DNA of 64,000 nt, taken from positions 227,205 to 291,204 of the forward strand of contig NZ_BMQF01000009.1 in NCBI RefSeq assembly GCF_014647975.1. Reading direction: 5' to 3'. Source of the stretch: Streptomyces fumigatiscleroticus (GTDB lineage: Bacteria; Actinomycetota; Actinomycetes; Streptomycetales; Streptomycetaceae). Of the stretch, positions 44,435-53,073 are shown piece by piece (position 1 is the stretch's first letter; every line of letters starts with the position of its first letter). A program made the position numbers and the translations under genes. The notes beneath the pieces are model-generated. The model was not told where the DNA came from, searched no databases, and saw nothing but the letters and a program-made list of their open reading frames with translations.

Positions 44435-45190
44435 ATGGTGTCCAGGGGGCGAGCGGAGATCGTGGCGCACTTCCTGACCACGCACCAGCGCGTGGTCGAC
44501 GAGATCGGGCGGCGCATCGTGGGCGGCGCGTGGGAGCCGGGGGATGCACTGCCGGTGGAGGACGCGCTCGCGGCCGGGATCGGCGTCAGCCGAGGGGTGG
44601 TGCGGGAAGCGGTCAAGGCGCTGGTGGCCAAGGGGATGCTGCACGTGCGCCCGCGCACCGGCACGCGCGTGCTGCCCCCGGAGCACTGGAACCACCTGGA
44701 CCGTGACGTGCTGCGCTGGAAACAGGCCGGGGACGCCGCGGCTCTGCTGCGCGACACGGGTGAACTGCGCCGGATCGTCGAGCCCGAGGCGGCCCGGCTC
44801 GCCGCCGGACGGGCCGGCCCCGACGACGTACGCGCCCTGTACGACTCCCTGGCGGCCATGGAGGCCGCGGCGGCGACCCCCGGCCGCAGCGGTTACGTCG
44901 AGGCCGACATCGCCTTCCACCGGGCCCTGCTCGACGCCAGCGGCAACCGTCTCCTCGGCTCACTGGGCCGCGCCGTCGACATCGCACTGGAACACAGCTT
45001 CCTCATCAGCACCCGGACCCCCGGCGCGGTCGAAGCCTCGCTGCCGGGTCACCGCGCCGTCGTGCGAGCCGTCGAGGCCCGCGATCCCGCGGCCGCGGCG
45101 GCCGCCGTACTGGCCATCATCGAAGCCGCCGAACAAGAGATCACCCAGTCCCTCTTAATGCCGGGCGATGTCCCGCGCGATGCCGTATGA
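44435..45190 (+). CDS. GntR/FadR-family transcriptional regulator
   Basis: 251 aa from ATG 44435; GTG 44462 is an alternative start with GGAG upstream and would free the operator from the leader. Winged helix at ~20-80 (DALPVEDALAAGIGVSRGVV) then an all-helical FCD domain (~95-235) with metal/ligand residues (ADIAFHRALLDAS, H in LPGHRAVVRAV). FCD regulators sense sugar acids or organic acids; here probably a pentonate or a keto-deoxy acid. Confidence 0.9.
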   Translation: MVSRGRAEIVAHFLTTHQRVVDEIGRRIVGGAWEPGDALPVEDALAAGIGVSRGVVREAVKALVAKGMLHVRPRTGTRVLPPEHWNHLDRDVLRWKQAGDAAALLRDTGELRRIVEPEAARLAAGRAGPDDVRALYDSLAAMEAAAATPGRSGYVEADIAFHRALLDASGNRLLGSLGRAVDIALEHSFLISTRTPGAVEASLPGHRAVVRAVEARDPAAAAAAVLAIIEAAEQEITQSLLMPGDVPRDAV

Positions 45191-45363
45191 CCTGTCACGG
45201 CCGCGCTCGCCGAGCCGCTCGCGTGCCGCGTCGAGCTCGGCCCGAGAACGGCCGGTGATCACCACGGGCTCCGCCTCGCACCAGCAGCTCCGCCAGCGCG
45301 AGACCCATGCCGCTGCTGCCACCCGCGATCACCACATTCTTGTCGCTGTACTTACCCAAGTTG
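45190..45363 (-). pseudogene. Short-chain dehydrogenase N-terminal fragment with frameshift
   Basis: The frame reads KYSDKNVVIAGGSSGMGLAL and AELLVRGGA, the Rossmann TGxxxGxG region of SDR enzymes; one shift later comes EPVVITGRSRAELDAARERL. The fragment ends at the 3' end of the regulator gene. Confidence 0.65.
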
Positions 45364-45401
45364 AATCCGCGATGTCCGGCGGTCGTGACGAGTGATGATC
45401 C

Positions 45402-45644
45402 TTGCGGTACGACGTCCGCACGCGGTACGTGCAAGGGGGCGGGCTGACGCCCGCGGAGCAGGGAAAACGGGAGGCCGTGCGGCTGGAGGCGGCCCGGTGG
45501 TTCGAGGCCGGGACGGGCACGACGCGCATCGCGGCTGAGCTGCGGGTGACGGAGCGGTCGGTGCGCCGGTGGCGGGCGGCCTGGCGCCGCGGGGGTACGG
45601 CGGCGCTGGTGTCGGCGGGGCCGACGGCGGTCCGGTCGGGATGA
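45402..45644 (+). mobile_element. IS630-type transposase N-terminal HTH fragment
   Basis: 80 aa with LTPAEQGKREAVRLEAARWF, TTRIAAELRVTERSVRRWRA and WRRGGTAAL, the N-terminal helix-turn-helix of IS630-family transposases. The DDE domain is absent; translation ends at 45644. Confidence 0.65.
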
Positions 45645-46019
45645 AACAGGGGCGGTGCGGGGTTGGGTGTGGCGACAGGGCGGTCGTGTGATCGCTGTGT
45701 CGTCACCGGACTGCCACCGGAAGGCAACCTCATGTCTCTGCTGCGCCTCGGCGTCTCCCTTCAACCGCGCTGGCCGCTTCCTCGCCCCGTCCGAGGTCCA
45801 CCACTACACCGCCCACGCCCGGCCGCACAGCAGCGGCGCCTGGGTCCTCGTCGCCACCCACCGAGCCCACACCTTCGAGGACGTCTTCGGCGCCGCGCCC
45901 GCCCTGGCCGCCTCCGCCTGACCTGCACCAAGCCCTCCAGCTGACCGGGGTGCGCGCAGGCGGGGCCGCTGTCTCCCGGACGCTGCTCGCTGCCGGTCCG
46001 ACTCAGACGGTGTCCTACG
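45645..46019. other. No recognisable gene
   Basis: Contains an 88-residue plus-strand frame (45655-45921) with a plausible coding segment (FLAPSEVHHYTAHARPHSSG) that I cannot assign. Probably the end of a lost gene. Confidence 0.4.
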
Positions 46020-46300
46020 TGGTGAGGCGGACGAGCCGTTCGTAGCAGCACAGGGCGGCGGCGAGCCCGAGGAAGGCCAGGTAGTTGCGGGGATGGCGCT
46101 CGTAGCGGGGGCTGAGGCGCCGGTACCCGAGTGGGGTTCAGTCCCTCGCTGTCGTGGACGTTGGCGGCCGAGATGCCGACGAGGAGGGGCAGTCCGTTCG
46201 CGTCCGACAGGATGTGCGTCTTGAAACCCGGCCTGCGCCGGTGCACGGGGCTCGGACCTGTGTGTTCGCTCCTTTTTTAGCGCGGACGTGGGCGGTGTCG
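46020..46300 (-). mobile_element. IS5-family transposase remnant with internal deletion
   Basis: Minus-strand frames give LDTAHVRAKKGA, then HRRRPGFKTHILSDANGLPL and VGISAANVHDSEGL (catalytic-core region), joined after a jump in frame near 46132 to YRRLSPRYERHPRNYLAFLG, the extreme C-terminus ending in a stop near 46020. The middle of the DDE domain is missing. Confidence 0.7.
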
Positions 46301-46314
46301 AGCACGACGCGGCG

Positions 46315-46556
46315 ACCACGACACGTACCGCCGCCTGGTCCGCAAGCTCGGAGTGAAGCCATCGATCGCTCGGCGCGGCACCGAGCACGGCTCCGGCCTG
46401 GGCACCCAGCGCCGGGGCGTCGAGCGCGCGTTCGCCCACCTGTACTGGTTCCGACGGCTGCGCATCCGCTGGAAGATCCGCGACGACATGCACGAAGCCT
46501 TCCTCACCCTCGGACGCGCACTCATCCGCCGGCGACGCCTGAAGTCATTCCGATAG
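46315..46556 (+). mobile_element. IS5-family transposase C-terminal remnant, opposite orientation
   Basis: Plus-strand frame: TYRRLVRKLGVKPSIARRGT, RRGVERAFAHLYWFRRLRIR and HEAFLTLGRALIRRRRLKSF. This is the Arg-rich end including the catalytic Glu (GVERAFA) of an IS5 transposase. It meets the minus-strand IS5 remnant head to head at about 46305. Confidence 0.7.
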
Positions 46557-46652
46557 GTGTTCTTACTCGGAACCGGCCGCAAATTCCTGTGAGTTGCTGT
46601 GGATGATCAGCTTCACGCCCTCTTCACATCGTGCACTCGCTATGTTCCGTCC

Positions 46653-49600
46653 ATGCCATACCGAAGACCATGTGTCCCGGTGGTCGTACGACGTACGGCC
46701 GCCGGGCTGTCCCTCCTGCTGCTCTCGGCGGCCGTGCCGAACGCACCCCTCCAGTCCGCCACGGTCACCGAGGCCGCCTCACCTCCGACGGCTCCACGCA
46801 CGTTCCGGGTGACGCCCGCGGTGGACACCGGCAGCGAGGGAGCCGCGAAGGCGCTGTCGTTCCTCACGCCGGACGAAGCGGCGCGCAGGCGGGCCAAGTT
46901 GTCGGGCGAGCGGGTCGAGCTGACCTCGCAGCGCACCGAAGACACCACCACGTTCGTCAACCCCGACGGTACCCTCACCACCGAGAGCTACGCCGGTCCC
47001 ATCCGGGTCCGGAACAGCGACGGCACGTGGGAGTCCATCGACACCGACCTGGCGGACGCAGGCGCCGCGTTGGAGCCGCAGGCCGCGGCCGCCGACATTT
47101 CCGTCTCCGACGGCGGGGACACACGTCTCGCCTCCGTCTCGGCGGACGGCAAGTTCTTCGGGATGAGCTGGCCCGAGACCCTGCCCGCCCCGTCGGTCGA
47201 CGGCGACACCGCCTCGTACGACGTCGGCGACGACCAGAAGCTGACGGTCACCGCACTGCCGCAGGGATTCTCGGAGAACGTCGTGCTCGACTCCGCCCCG
47301 GCCAACGGCACCGTCTCCTACCGGATACCCCTGGCTCTGCAGGGCCTGACCGTGTCCAAGGCCTCCACGGGCCACCTGCTGCTCAAGGACGGCGACGGCG
47401 ACCTGGTCGCCGAGGCCCCGGCACCGATGATGTGGGATTCCTCCGCAGACCCGGCCTCCGGCGAGTCGCGGCACATCGCGGCTGTGGACTACGACATCGA
47501 GACCGCCGCAGACGGCACCCAGACCTTGATCCTCACTCCGGACGCGTCCTACTTCGGCCAGGACCTGACCTACCCGGTCACCGTCGATCCGACGAGCACC
47601 CTGGCGGTGACCACCGACACCTGGGTCGCCACCAACTACCCCGACTCGCAGCTCTCCTCGGCCGAGCTGAAGTCGGGCACGTACAACGGCGGCGACACGA
47701 TCGCCCGTTCCTACCTGAGGTTCGACGTCTCGGACTTCGTGGGCACGGACATCGTCGACACCAACCTGGCTCTGTACTCGTACTGGTCGTCGTCCTGCTC
47801 GACCGCGGGCTCGGGCACCCAGGTGCGCCGCATCACCTCGGCATGGTCCTCCTCGACGATCGCGTGGGACAGCGAGCCGACCTCCACCAGCACCGGCGCG
47901 GTCACCAGCACGGCCGCCAAGGGCTACTCCGACGACTGTCCGGCCGGCACCGTCAACTTCGACATCGACGACATCGTCCAGGCCTGGGCGGACGGTTCCG
48001 CCAACTACGGCCTGAAGATCAAGGGCGTCAGCGAGACCGACAGTCTGACCTGGCGGCGCTGGCGGTCGGCCAACTACGTGTCCGGGGACGGCTCGACCGA
48101 GCCGCACCTGACCGTGACGTACAACTCGTACCCGAAGACCCCGTCTTCGCTGACTCTCTCGCCCAGCACCACCAGCGGCAGCGAGAAGACCGTCACCTCG
48201 GTCACCCCGGTGTTCTCGGCGAAGGTCTCCGACGTCGACTCCGGCGCCAAGGTGCGCGTCCAGTACACGATCGAGCCGGACCCGGACTACGCGGACACCA
48301 CGTACGCGCTGACCAAGTCCACCGCGTACGTCGCCTCCGGCAAGGCGGCAGCATCGAGTGTGCCCGCCTCGACACCGCTGCCGGACGGCAAGCACCTGCG
48401 TATCCGCGCCCGCGCCTACGACGGCACCGACTACTCGACGGCCTGGACGGCCTGGACGCCGTACACCGTCGACACCGGCGCGCTGGACATCCCGGACGTG
48501 CCGACCGGACTGCAGACGGGTGCGACCGAGACGACCACACCGCTGCTCACAGGGGTCGTCAACGCGCCTGGCCAGACGAGCGTCGGGGTGCAGTACCAGC
48601 TGTACGACGCTTCCGGCACGGTCGTCGGCAGCACCCCCCTGGGCGTCACGACCGCCGACAACGGCAGCCGGGCCGCTCTTCAGGTGCCGGACGGCCTGCT
48701 GACCGACGGGAAGACCTACTCCTGGAAGATGCGCGCCTGCGCCGGTGACGTCTGCTCCTCCTACACGGCCAAGCAGAGCTTCACGCTCGATGTCGTGGTC
48801 GACACGGACACCGATGACGGCTCGGACACCTCCAGCGGCACCGCGCCATCCGCTGTCACCGACCTGACCGGACGCGCCGGGGACTCCGGCGTCCTGGTCA
48901 CCTGGACCCCGCCGGCCTCCACCGGCGTCACCACGGCCGACGACATCACCTACACCGTCACGGCCAAGGCCAAGGGCAGTAGTACGACCACGGCCACCGC
49001 AACCACCACCGGATCCTCGGCGGTGCTCACCGGGCTGACCAACGGCACCGCGTACACGTTCACAGTGACTGCCGCCAACAGCTATGGCACCAGCCCCTCC
49101 GTGACATCCTCGGCGATCATCCCGGCCGCGGTCACCGGCGGTACGGCGGCCTACCAGGTCGTGCTGGAGGACTACCTGGAGGCACAGAACGCCCTTCTCA
49201 CCGGCGATGCGCCCAACGCATCAACGGCAGCCGACGCGACCGACACCGGCGACGGGTTCAGCGACCTCCTGGATACCGAGCAGACCCTGCCGCTGACCGA
49301 CCGCGCTGCGCTCACCAGCGCTGACATGGACACCGAGGCACCTGCGGTCACCCTCACCGGGGTCCTGGCCATGGCGAACTCCGACGGCACGGTCACCCTA
49401 CGGGCGACGTCCAGCAACGCTTCCACCACCATCGCAGGCATCGCCACCGACGACCCCGACGCCACCGACACCGAGGAGGCCACCACCGAGCTGTACACCT
49501 TCACCCCCAGCAGCCCGCCGGTATTGACCAGCCACGCCAACGCCGACGCCGTCGAGGCCGTCGTCAGCGCGGGCGACGACGCGCTCACCGACTTCGCCGA

Positions 49601-50234
49601 CGAGGCAGCGGCCGGCAGCGGGCTCAGCGACGACGACGCCCCATCGGCCGTAGCGACCGACGCGGACGGCAACCTGGTCGACGACACGAGCACGACGACC
49701 ACCACTACGGCCACCGCCGCGTCGTTCAAGGCCCAGCAGATCTCGACCAGCATCTCCTGGAGCGGCGTCGCCGCCTACGCGAGGGCGCACTGGAACGACT
49801 CCGCCGAGTACTCCGAGGACTGCACCAACTTCGCCTCCAAGTCCCTCAATCGCGGCGGCGGCATGGCCATGAAGTACGGGCCGACCTCGAAGCGGGCGAA
49901 CATCGGCTACTGGTGGCGCAGGAGCAGGATCACCCATCCGCTTCACCCTCAGTCCTACACCTGGGCGGGCGCGCCGTACCTGGCGCAGTTCATCTCCGCC
50001 CTCGCGACGTGGAAGTGGCACAAGGGGCCAAGCGGTGTGCAGGTCGGTGACATCGTCTTCTACAACCAGGACGGCACAAGCTTCAAGGGCATCGACCACA
50101 CGTCCGTCGTCACCAAAATCGACTCCAAGGGCAACATCTACATCAGCCAGCACGGCAAGAACCGCAAGAACTACCCCATGAAGAAGCAGAAGACGAAGGC
50201 CCTGTGGGTCGTCACCGTCTACCCCAACTACTGA
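46653..50234 (+). CDS. Large secreted protein: DNRLRE/CBM-like, Fn3 and amidase domains
   Basis: 1193 aa from ATG 46653 (signal peptide MPYRRP then LLLLSAAVPNA); an upstream GTG at 46599 adds a non-signal-like head. Regions: ~45-310 unknown secreted beta domain; ~310-490 DNRLRE-type module (SYLRFDVSDFVGTDI, TWRRWRSANYVSGDG); ~500-840 Ig/Fn3-like repeats ending in Thr/Ala-rich linker; ~840-1030 variable Asp/Thr/Ala-rich region; ~1040-1193 amidase_6-like domain (EDCTNFASKSLNRGGGM with the nucleophile Cys, GDIVFYN, DHTSVVTKI with the His). It probably cleaves peptidoglycan or a peptide outside the cell. A 96-aa membrane protein follows after 13 nt. Confidence 0.85.
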   Translation: MPYRRPCVPVVVRRTAAGLSLLLLSAAVPNAPLQSATVTEAASPPTAPRTFRVTPAVDTGSEGAAKALSFLTPDEAARRRAKLSGERVELTSQRTEDTTTFVNPDGTLTTESYAGPIRVRNSDGTWESIDTDLADAGAALEPQAAAADISVSDGGDTRLASVSADGKFFGMSWPETLPAPSVDGDTASYDVGDDQKLTVTALPQGFSENVVLDSAPANGTVSYRIPLALQGLTVSKASTGHLLLKDGDGDLVAEAPAPMMWDSSADPASGESRHIAAVDYDIETAADGTQTLILTPDASYFGQDLTYPVTVDPTSTLAVTTDTWVATNYPDSQLSSAELKSGTYNGGDTIARSYLRFDVSDFVGTDIVDTNLALYSYWSSSCSTAGSGTQVRRITSAWSSSTIAWDSEPTSTSTGAVTSTAAKGYSDDCPAGTVNFDIDDIVQAWADGSANYGLKIKGVSETDSLTWRRWRSANYVSGDGSTEPHLTVTYNSYPKTPSSLTLSPSTTSGSEKTVTSVTPVFSAKVSDVDSGAKVRVQYTIEPDPDYADTTYALTKSTAYVASGKAAASSVPASTPLPDGKHLRIRARAYDGTDYSTAWTAWTPYTVDTGALDIPDVPTGLQTGATETTTPLLTGVVNAPGQTSVGVQYQLYDASGTVVGSTPLGVTTADNGSRAALQVPDGLLTDGKTYSWKMRACAGDVCSSYTAKQSFTLDVVVDTDTDDGSDTSSGTAPSAVTDLTGRAGDSGVLVTWTPPASTGVTTADDITYTVTAKAKGSSTTTATATTTGSSAVLTGLTNGTAYTFTVTAANSYGTSPSVTSSAIIPAAVTGGTAAYQVVLEDYLEAQNALLTGDAPNASTAADATDTGDGFSDLLDTEQTLPLTDRAALTSADMDTEAPAVTLTGVLAMANSDGTVTLRATSSNASTTIAGIATDDPDATDTEEATTELYTFTPSSPPVLTSHANADAVEAVVSAGDDALTDFADEAAAGSGLSDDDAPSAVATDADGNLVDDTSTTTTTTATAASFKAQQISTSISWSGVAAYARAHWNDSAEYSEDCTNFASKSLNRGGGMAMKYGPTSKRANIGYWWRRSRITHPLHPQSYTWAGAPYLAQFISALATWKWHKGPSGVQVGDIVFYNQDGTSFKGIDHTSVVTKIDSKGNIYISQHGKNRKNYPMKKQKTKALWVVTVYPNY

Positions 50235-50247
50235 CAGAGAGCGGCAG

Positions 50248-50538
50248 ATGACGACAACGATCCTGGCCCACAAGGAGGGTCGGTCCCTCTTGGCGGGCGA
50301 GTCCCTGCTCAGCGGGGCATCCGCCTTGTGGTGGACCTACCTGCTGTGGGCCCACCGCAACGTGCTCTACGCCGTCCCCGCCGCCGTGACATTGATCCTC
50401 GTGGTCGTGCTGTCACTGCTGCTGACGTGGGCCCTGTGGCGTCGGACTCGAGAACTCAGGGGCATGAACCTGGCGTTGGTCGCGGTACGCGGGGTCGCGG
50501 TGCTCACCCTGTCCTTGTGGTTCCTCCAGGACCTGTAG
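50248..50538 (+). CDS. Small membrane protein, partner of the amidase-domain protein
   Basis: 96 aa, starting 13 nt after the amidase stop, so co-transcribed. Hydrophobic segments at ~23-33, ~38-62 and ~72-92, with a basic loop (WRRTRELRG) between the last two. I recognise no family. The tight spacing to a secreted cell-wall-type hydrolase would fit a protective or export-helper protein. Confidence 0.65.
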   Translation: MTTTILAHKEGRSLLAGESLLSGASALWWTYLLWAHRNVLYAVPAAVTLILVVVLSLLLTWALWRRTRELRGMNLALVAVRGVAVLTLSLWFLQDL

Positions 50539-50766
50539 CTCAGACGGGTACGTAAGACGACGGCGGCCCAGCCTCCACCGGACACGGTGGTGCCTGGGTC
50601 AGCGGCGCTCTTGAAGTCGCGGATGTGGGGGTTCGGAGGCACGCGGCGACAGACCCTCCCCCGCGAAGAACTGCGCCGGACAACGTTCCGCAGCTGAGCT
50701 GTACCGAGATCTGTGGAGTCCCTGATGCCAGGGTTACCGTCCTGGCGAAGGAGAACCACCAGCACC

Positions 50767-51375
50767 ATGGCAGCACCCCGTGCATACCCCGACGAGCTCC
50801 GCGAGCGCGCGATCCGCGAGGTCCGCGCCACCGGCCGGCCGGTCGCCCACGTTGCGAAAGACCTGGGCATCCACAAAGAGGCGCTGCGCGGCTGGGTCCG
50901 CCAGGCCGAGGCCGACCACGGCGAACGCGACGACCGGCTCACCACCGCCGAACAGGACGAACTAAAACAACTCCGCGCAAAAGTAGCGGAGTTGAGGCGG
51001 GCGAACGAGATCCTCAAAGCCGCCTCGGTGTTTTTGCCCAGGAGATCGACCGTCCCCGGACGAGGCCGAGCAGGTGATCGACCACCTGCGTGACAGAGGT
51101 CTCGGAGTCGATCCCGTCTGCCGGGTGCTGGAGCTGTCACCGTCGACGTACTTCGCCCGCAAGAAGCGGCCGAAGCCGGCTCGCCGACTCCGCGGACTCC
51201 GCGACGAGACGCTGATGCCTCTGCTCGAGCAGGTCCATGCAGAGTCGGGCGGCACCTATGGCGCCCGCCGGATCACCAGGGCCCTTCCGCGCAAGGGCCA
51301 CGAGGTGGCCCGCTGCACCGTCGAGCGGCTGATGGCCGAGCTGGGCATCGAGGGCGTCATCCGTGGCCGACGTCG
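50767..51375 (+). mobile_element. IS3-family element: OrfA complete, OrfB truncated
   Basis: OrfA (50767-51093) has the helix-turn-helix YPDELRERAIREVRATGRPV and the leucine-zipper-like ELKQLRAKVAELRRANEILK. A slippery TTTTTG at about 51031 precedes the -1 frame that continues as OrfB (FAQEIDRPRTRPSRV, HLRDRGLGVDPVCRVLELSP, GTYGARRITRALPRKGHEVA), so the usual programmed frameshift site is kept. OrfB is cut off at about 51375 before the DDE residues. Confidence 0.75.
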
Positions 51376-51540
51376 CCGCGTCGATGAGCTCGGCCTTGAA
51401 GGTGCCGTTCAGGGCCTCGGCCATCGCGTTGTCATACGAGTCCGCGACTGAGCCGACCGACGCTGAGACGCCGATGTCGGACAGCCGGTCGGTATATCGG
51501 ATTGACACGTATTGGGCGAGTTCAATCGGTCGTTGCAACA
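51370..51540 (-). mobile_element. IS3-family OrfB fragment, opposite orientation
   Basis: Minus-strand frame QYVSIRYTDRLSDIGVSASV then GSVADSYDNAMAEALNGTFK contains the third catalytic acidic residue (NAMAE) of IS3 OrfB. It abuts the plus-strand OrfB N-terminus tail to tail. Confidence 0.7.
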
Positions 51541-52270
51541 CCGGACTGTTGCAACGAGCGTAGCTGTTCTTCGAAGACTTCGGCCGGCGTCCGCCAGCCC
51601 AGGATTTTGCGGGGCCGGTCGTTGATCGCTGTGGCGACGGCTTCGAGGTCCGTGGACGACCACCGGGAGAGATCGGTGCCCTTCGGGAAGTACTGACGTA
51701 GCAGTCCGTTCGTGTTCTCGTTCGTCGGTCGTTGCCAGGGCGAGTGCGGATCGGCGAAGAACACCTTCGTCCCGGTGTCGAGAGCGAACTGGGCATGGGC
51801 GGAGAGTTCCTTCCCGCGGTCCCAGGTGAGGCTCTTGCGTAGCTGCTCGGGCAGTTGATTCATCGACGTCGTGAGCGCCGCGTTCATCGTGATCGCGCCA
51901 TAGCCTCCGAGCGAGGTGCCGTTCTTCACGGGCGGAATCTCGCCCCAGCCCTCGAGCCGAGGCAGGTGCACGAGGAGCGTGGAGCGGCTGCTGCGCTCTA
52001 CGAGCGTGCCGATTGCGGAGCGGCCCGTTCCGATGATCAAATCGCCTTCCCGGTGTCCGGGGACCGCGCGGTCCCCGGCCTCGGCGGGGCGTTCACTGAG
52101 GACGACGTCCGCGGTGACATGCCCCTGCGGCTTGTTCTGTGACCGTGCACGGGGAGTCCGCAGCGCCCGGCCGGTACGCAGACACGTGACCAGCTCCCGC
52201 TTGAGCGCGCCACGGCCCTCGATGAACAGCGCCTGGTAGTGGGAGAACCGACGGGCGCCCGCGTGCTCGC
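51522..52270 (-). mobile_element. IS30-family transposase, N-terminally truncated
   Basis: One open frame from about 52270 to 51522: GRGALKRELVTCLRTGRALR, ERPAEAGDRAVPGHREGDLI, TWDRGKELSAHAQFALDTGT and SPWQRPTNENTNGLLRQYFP, i.e. the IS30 catalytic core with the acidic triad positions (EGDLI, WDRGKE, NENTNG). The N-terminal DNA-binding domain is missing. It marks the right end of the IS cluster bordering the aminocyclitol operon. Confidence 0.8.
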
Positions 52271-52299
52271 AAGGGGGGACGAGGACCGTGCGGGTCGGC

Positions 52300-53073
52300 T
52301 CACCGGCCGTCCGGCGAGCGGGCTTCGGCGTAGAGCGTCTCGTCGTTGCGGATCTGCCGGTCCAGGGTCGCGACCTCGGCCACCGCGCCTTCGCGGTAGG
52401 CGCGGCGCACGATGCGGTCGGCGGGGAAACCGGCGGTGGTCAGGGCGAAGACCAGCTCATCCTCGTCGTAGATCCACCGGTGCCCGTGGAAGTGGAAGAT
52501 CTGGTTGAGCATGAAGGCCCGCCGCTTCGGGACCTCGTGCGGTGGCGCGCCGAGACGCAGCAGACGTTCACGGTGGGTGGAGTAGAAGTCGTCGTCGCCG
52601 CGGTAGCCGTCGGCGTACCGGGCGAGATCGGGGGTGGTGAGCCGGAGCAGCCCTCCGGGCGTGAGGATGCGTCGGACCTCACGCAGCCAGCTGATGCCCG
52701 CGTCGAGGGAGAGGTGCTCGATGAAGTGCTCCGCGTAGACCCACGGCGTCACGTGGTCGGCGAAGGGCAGGCGTTGCCGGGCGTCGGCCTTGATGAAGTT
52801 GGTGACGTCGTCGACGCGGTAGACGCGGCCGGTCTCGGTGCGGGCCCCGCCGCAGCGCAGTCCGACGGCGTCGGTGTTGAGCCAGCCGGGCGCCTGGCCG
52901 TCCCAGCTGCCGAATTGGATGCCGCGCACGCCCAGCGCCGCCAGGTCGCCGGCGGAGACGGGGGCCGTCACACCGGTGTCGGCCAGCCGCCGGCACGGAA
53001 ACTCCTCCTCGGGGTCGCCCTCGTCCCAGGTCCATGGTGCTACGGCCTCATCCAACGGTTTCTTCTCCTCCAT
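52300..53073 (-). CDS. SAM-dependent methyltransferase-like protein (last gene of the aminocyclitol operon)
   Basis: 257 aa from ATG 53073, which lies inside the 3' end of the MFS gene (stop at 53048). The N-terminal ~95 residues give GVRGIQFGSWDGQAPGWLNT, and the class I methyltransferase post-I region reads YAEHFIEHLSLDAGISWLRE then VRRILTPGGLLRLTTPDLAR. The motif I glycines (GxGxG) are not obvious, so SAM binding should be treated as likely, not certain. Possible O- or N-methylation of the operon's product; homologues also occur next to glycosyltransferases in polysaccharide loci. Confidence 0.75.
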   Translation of the reverse strand: MEEKKPLDEAVAPWTWDEGDPEEEFPCRRLADTGVTAPVSAGDLAALGVRGIQFGSWDGQAPGWLNTDAVGLRCGGARTETGRVYRVDDVTNFIKADARQRLPFADHVTPWVYAEHFIEHLSLDAGISWLREVRRILTPGGLLRLTTPDLARYADGYRGDDDFYSTHRERLLRLGAPPHEVPKRRAFMLNQIFHFHGHRWIYDEDELVFALTTAGFPADRIVRRAYREGAVAEVATLDRQIRNDETLYAEARSPDGR

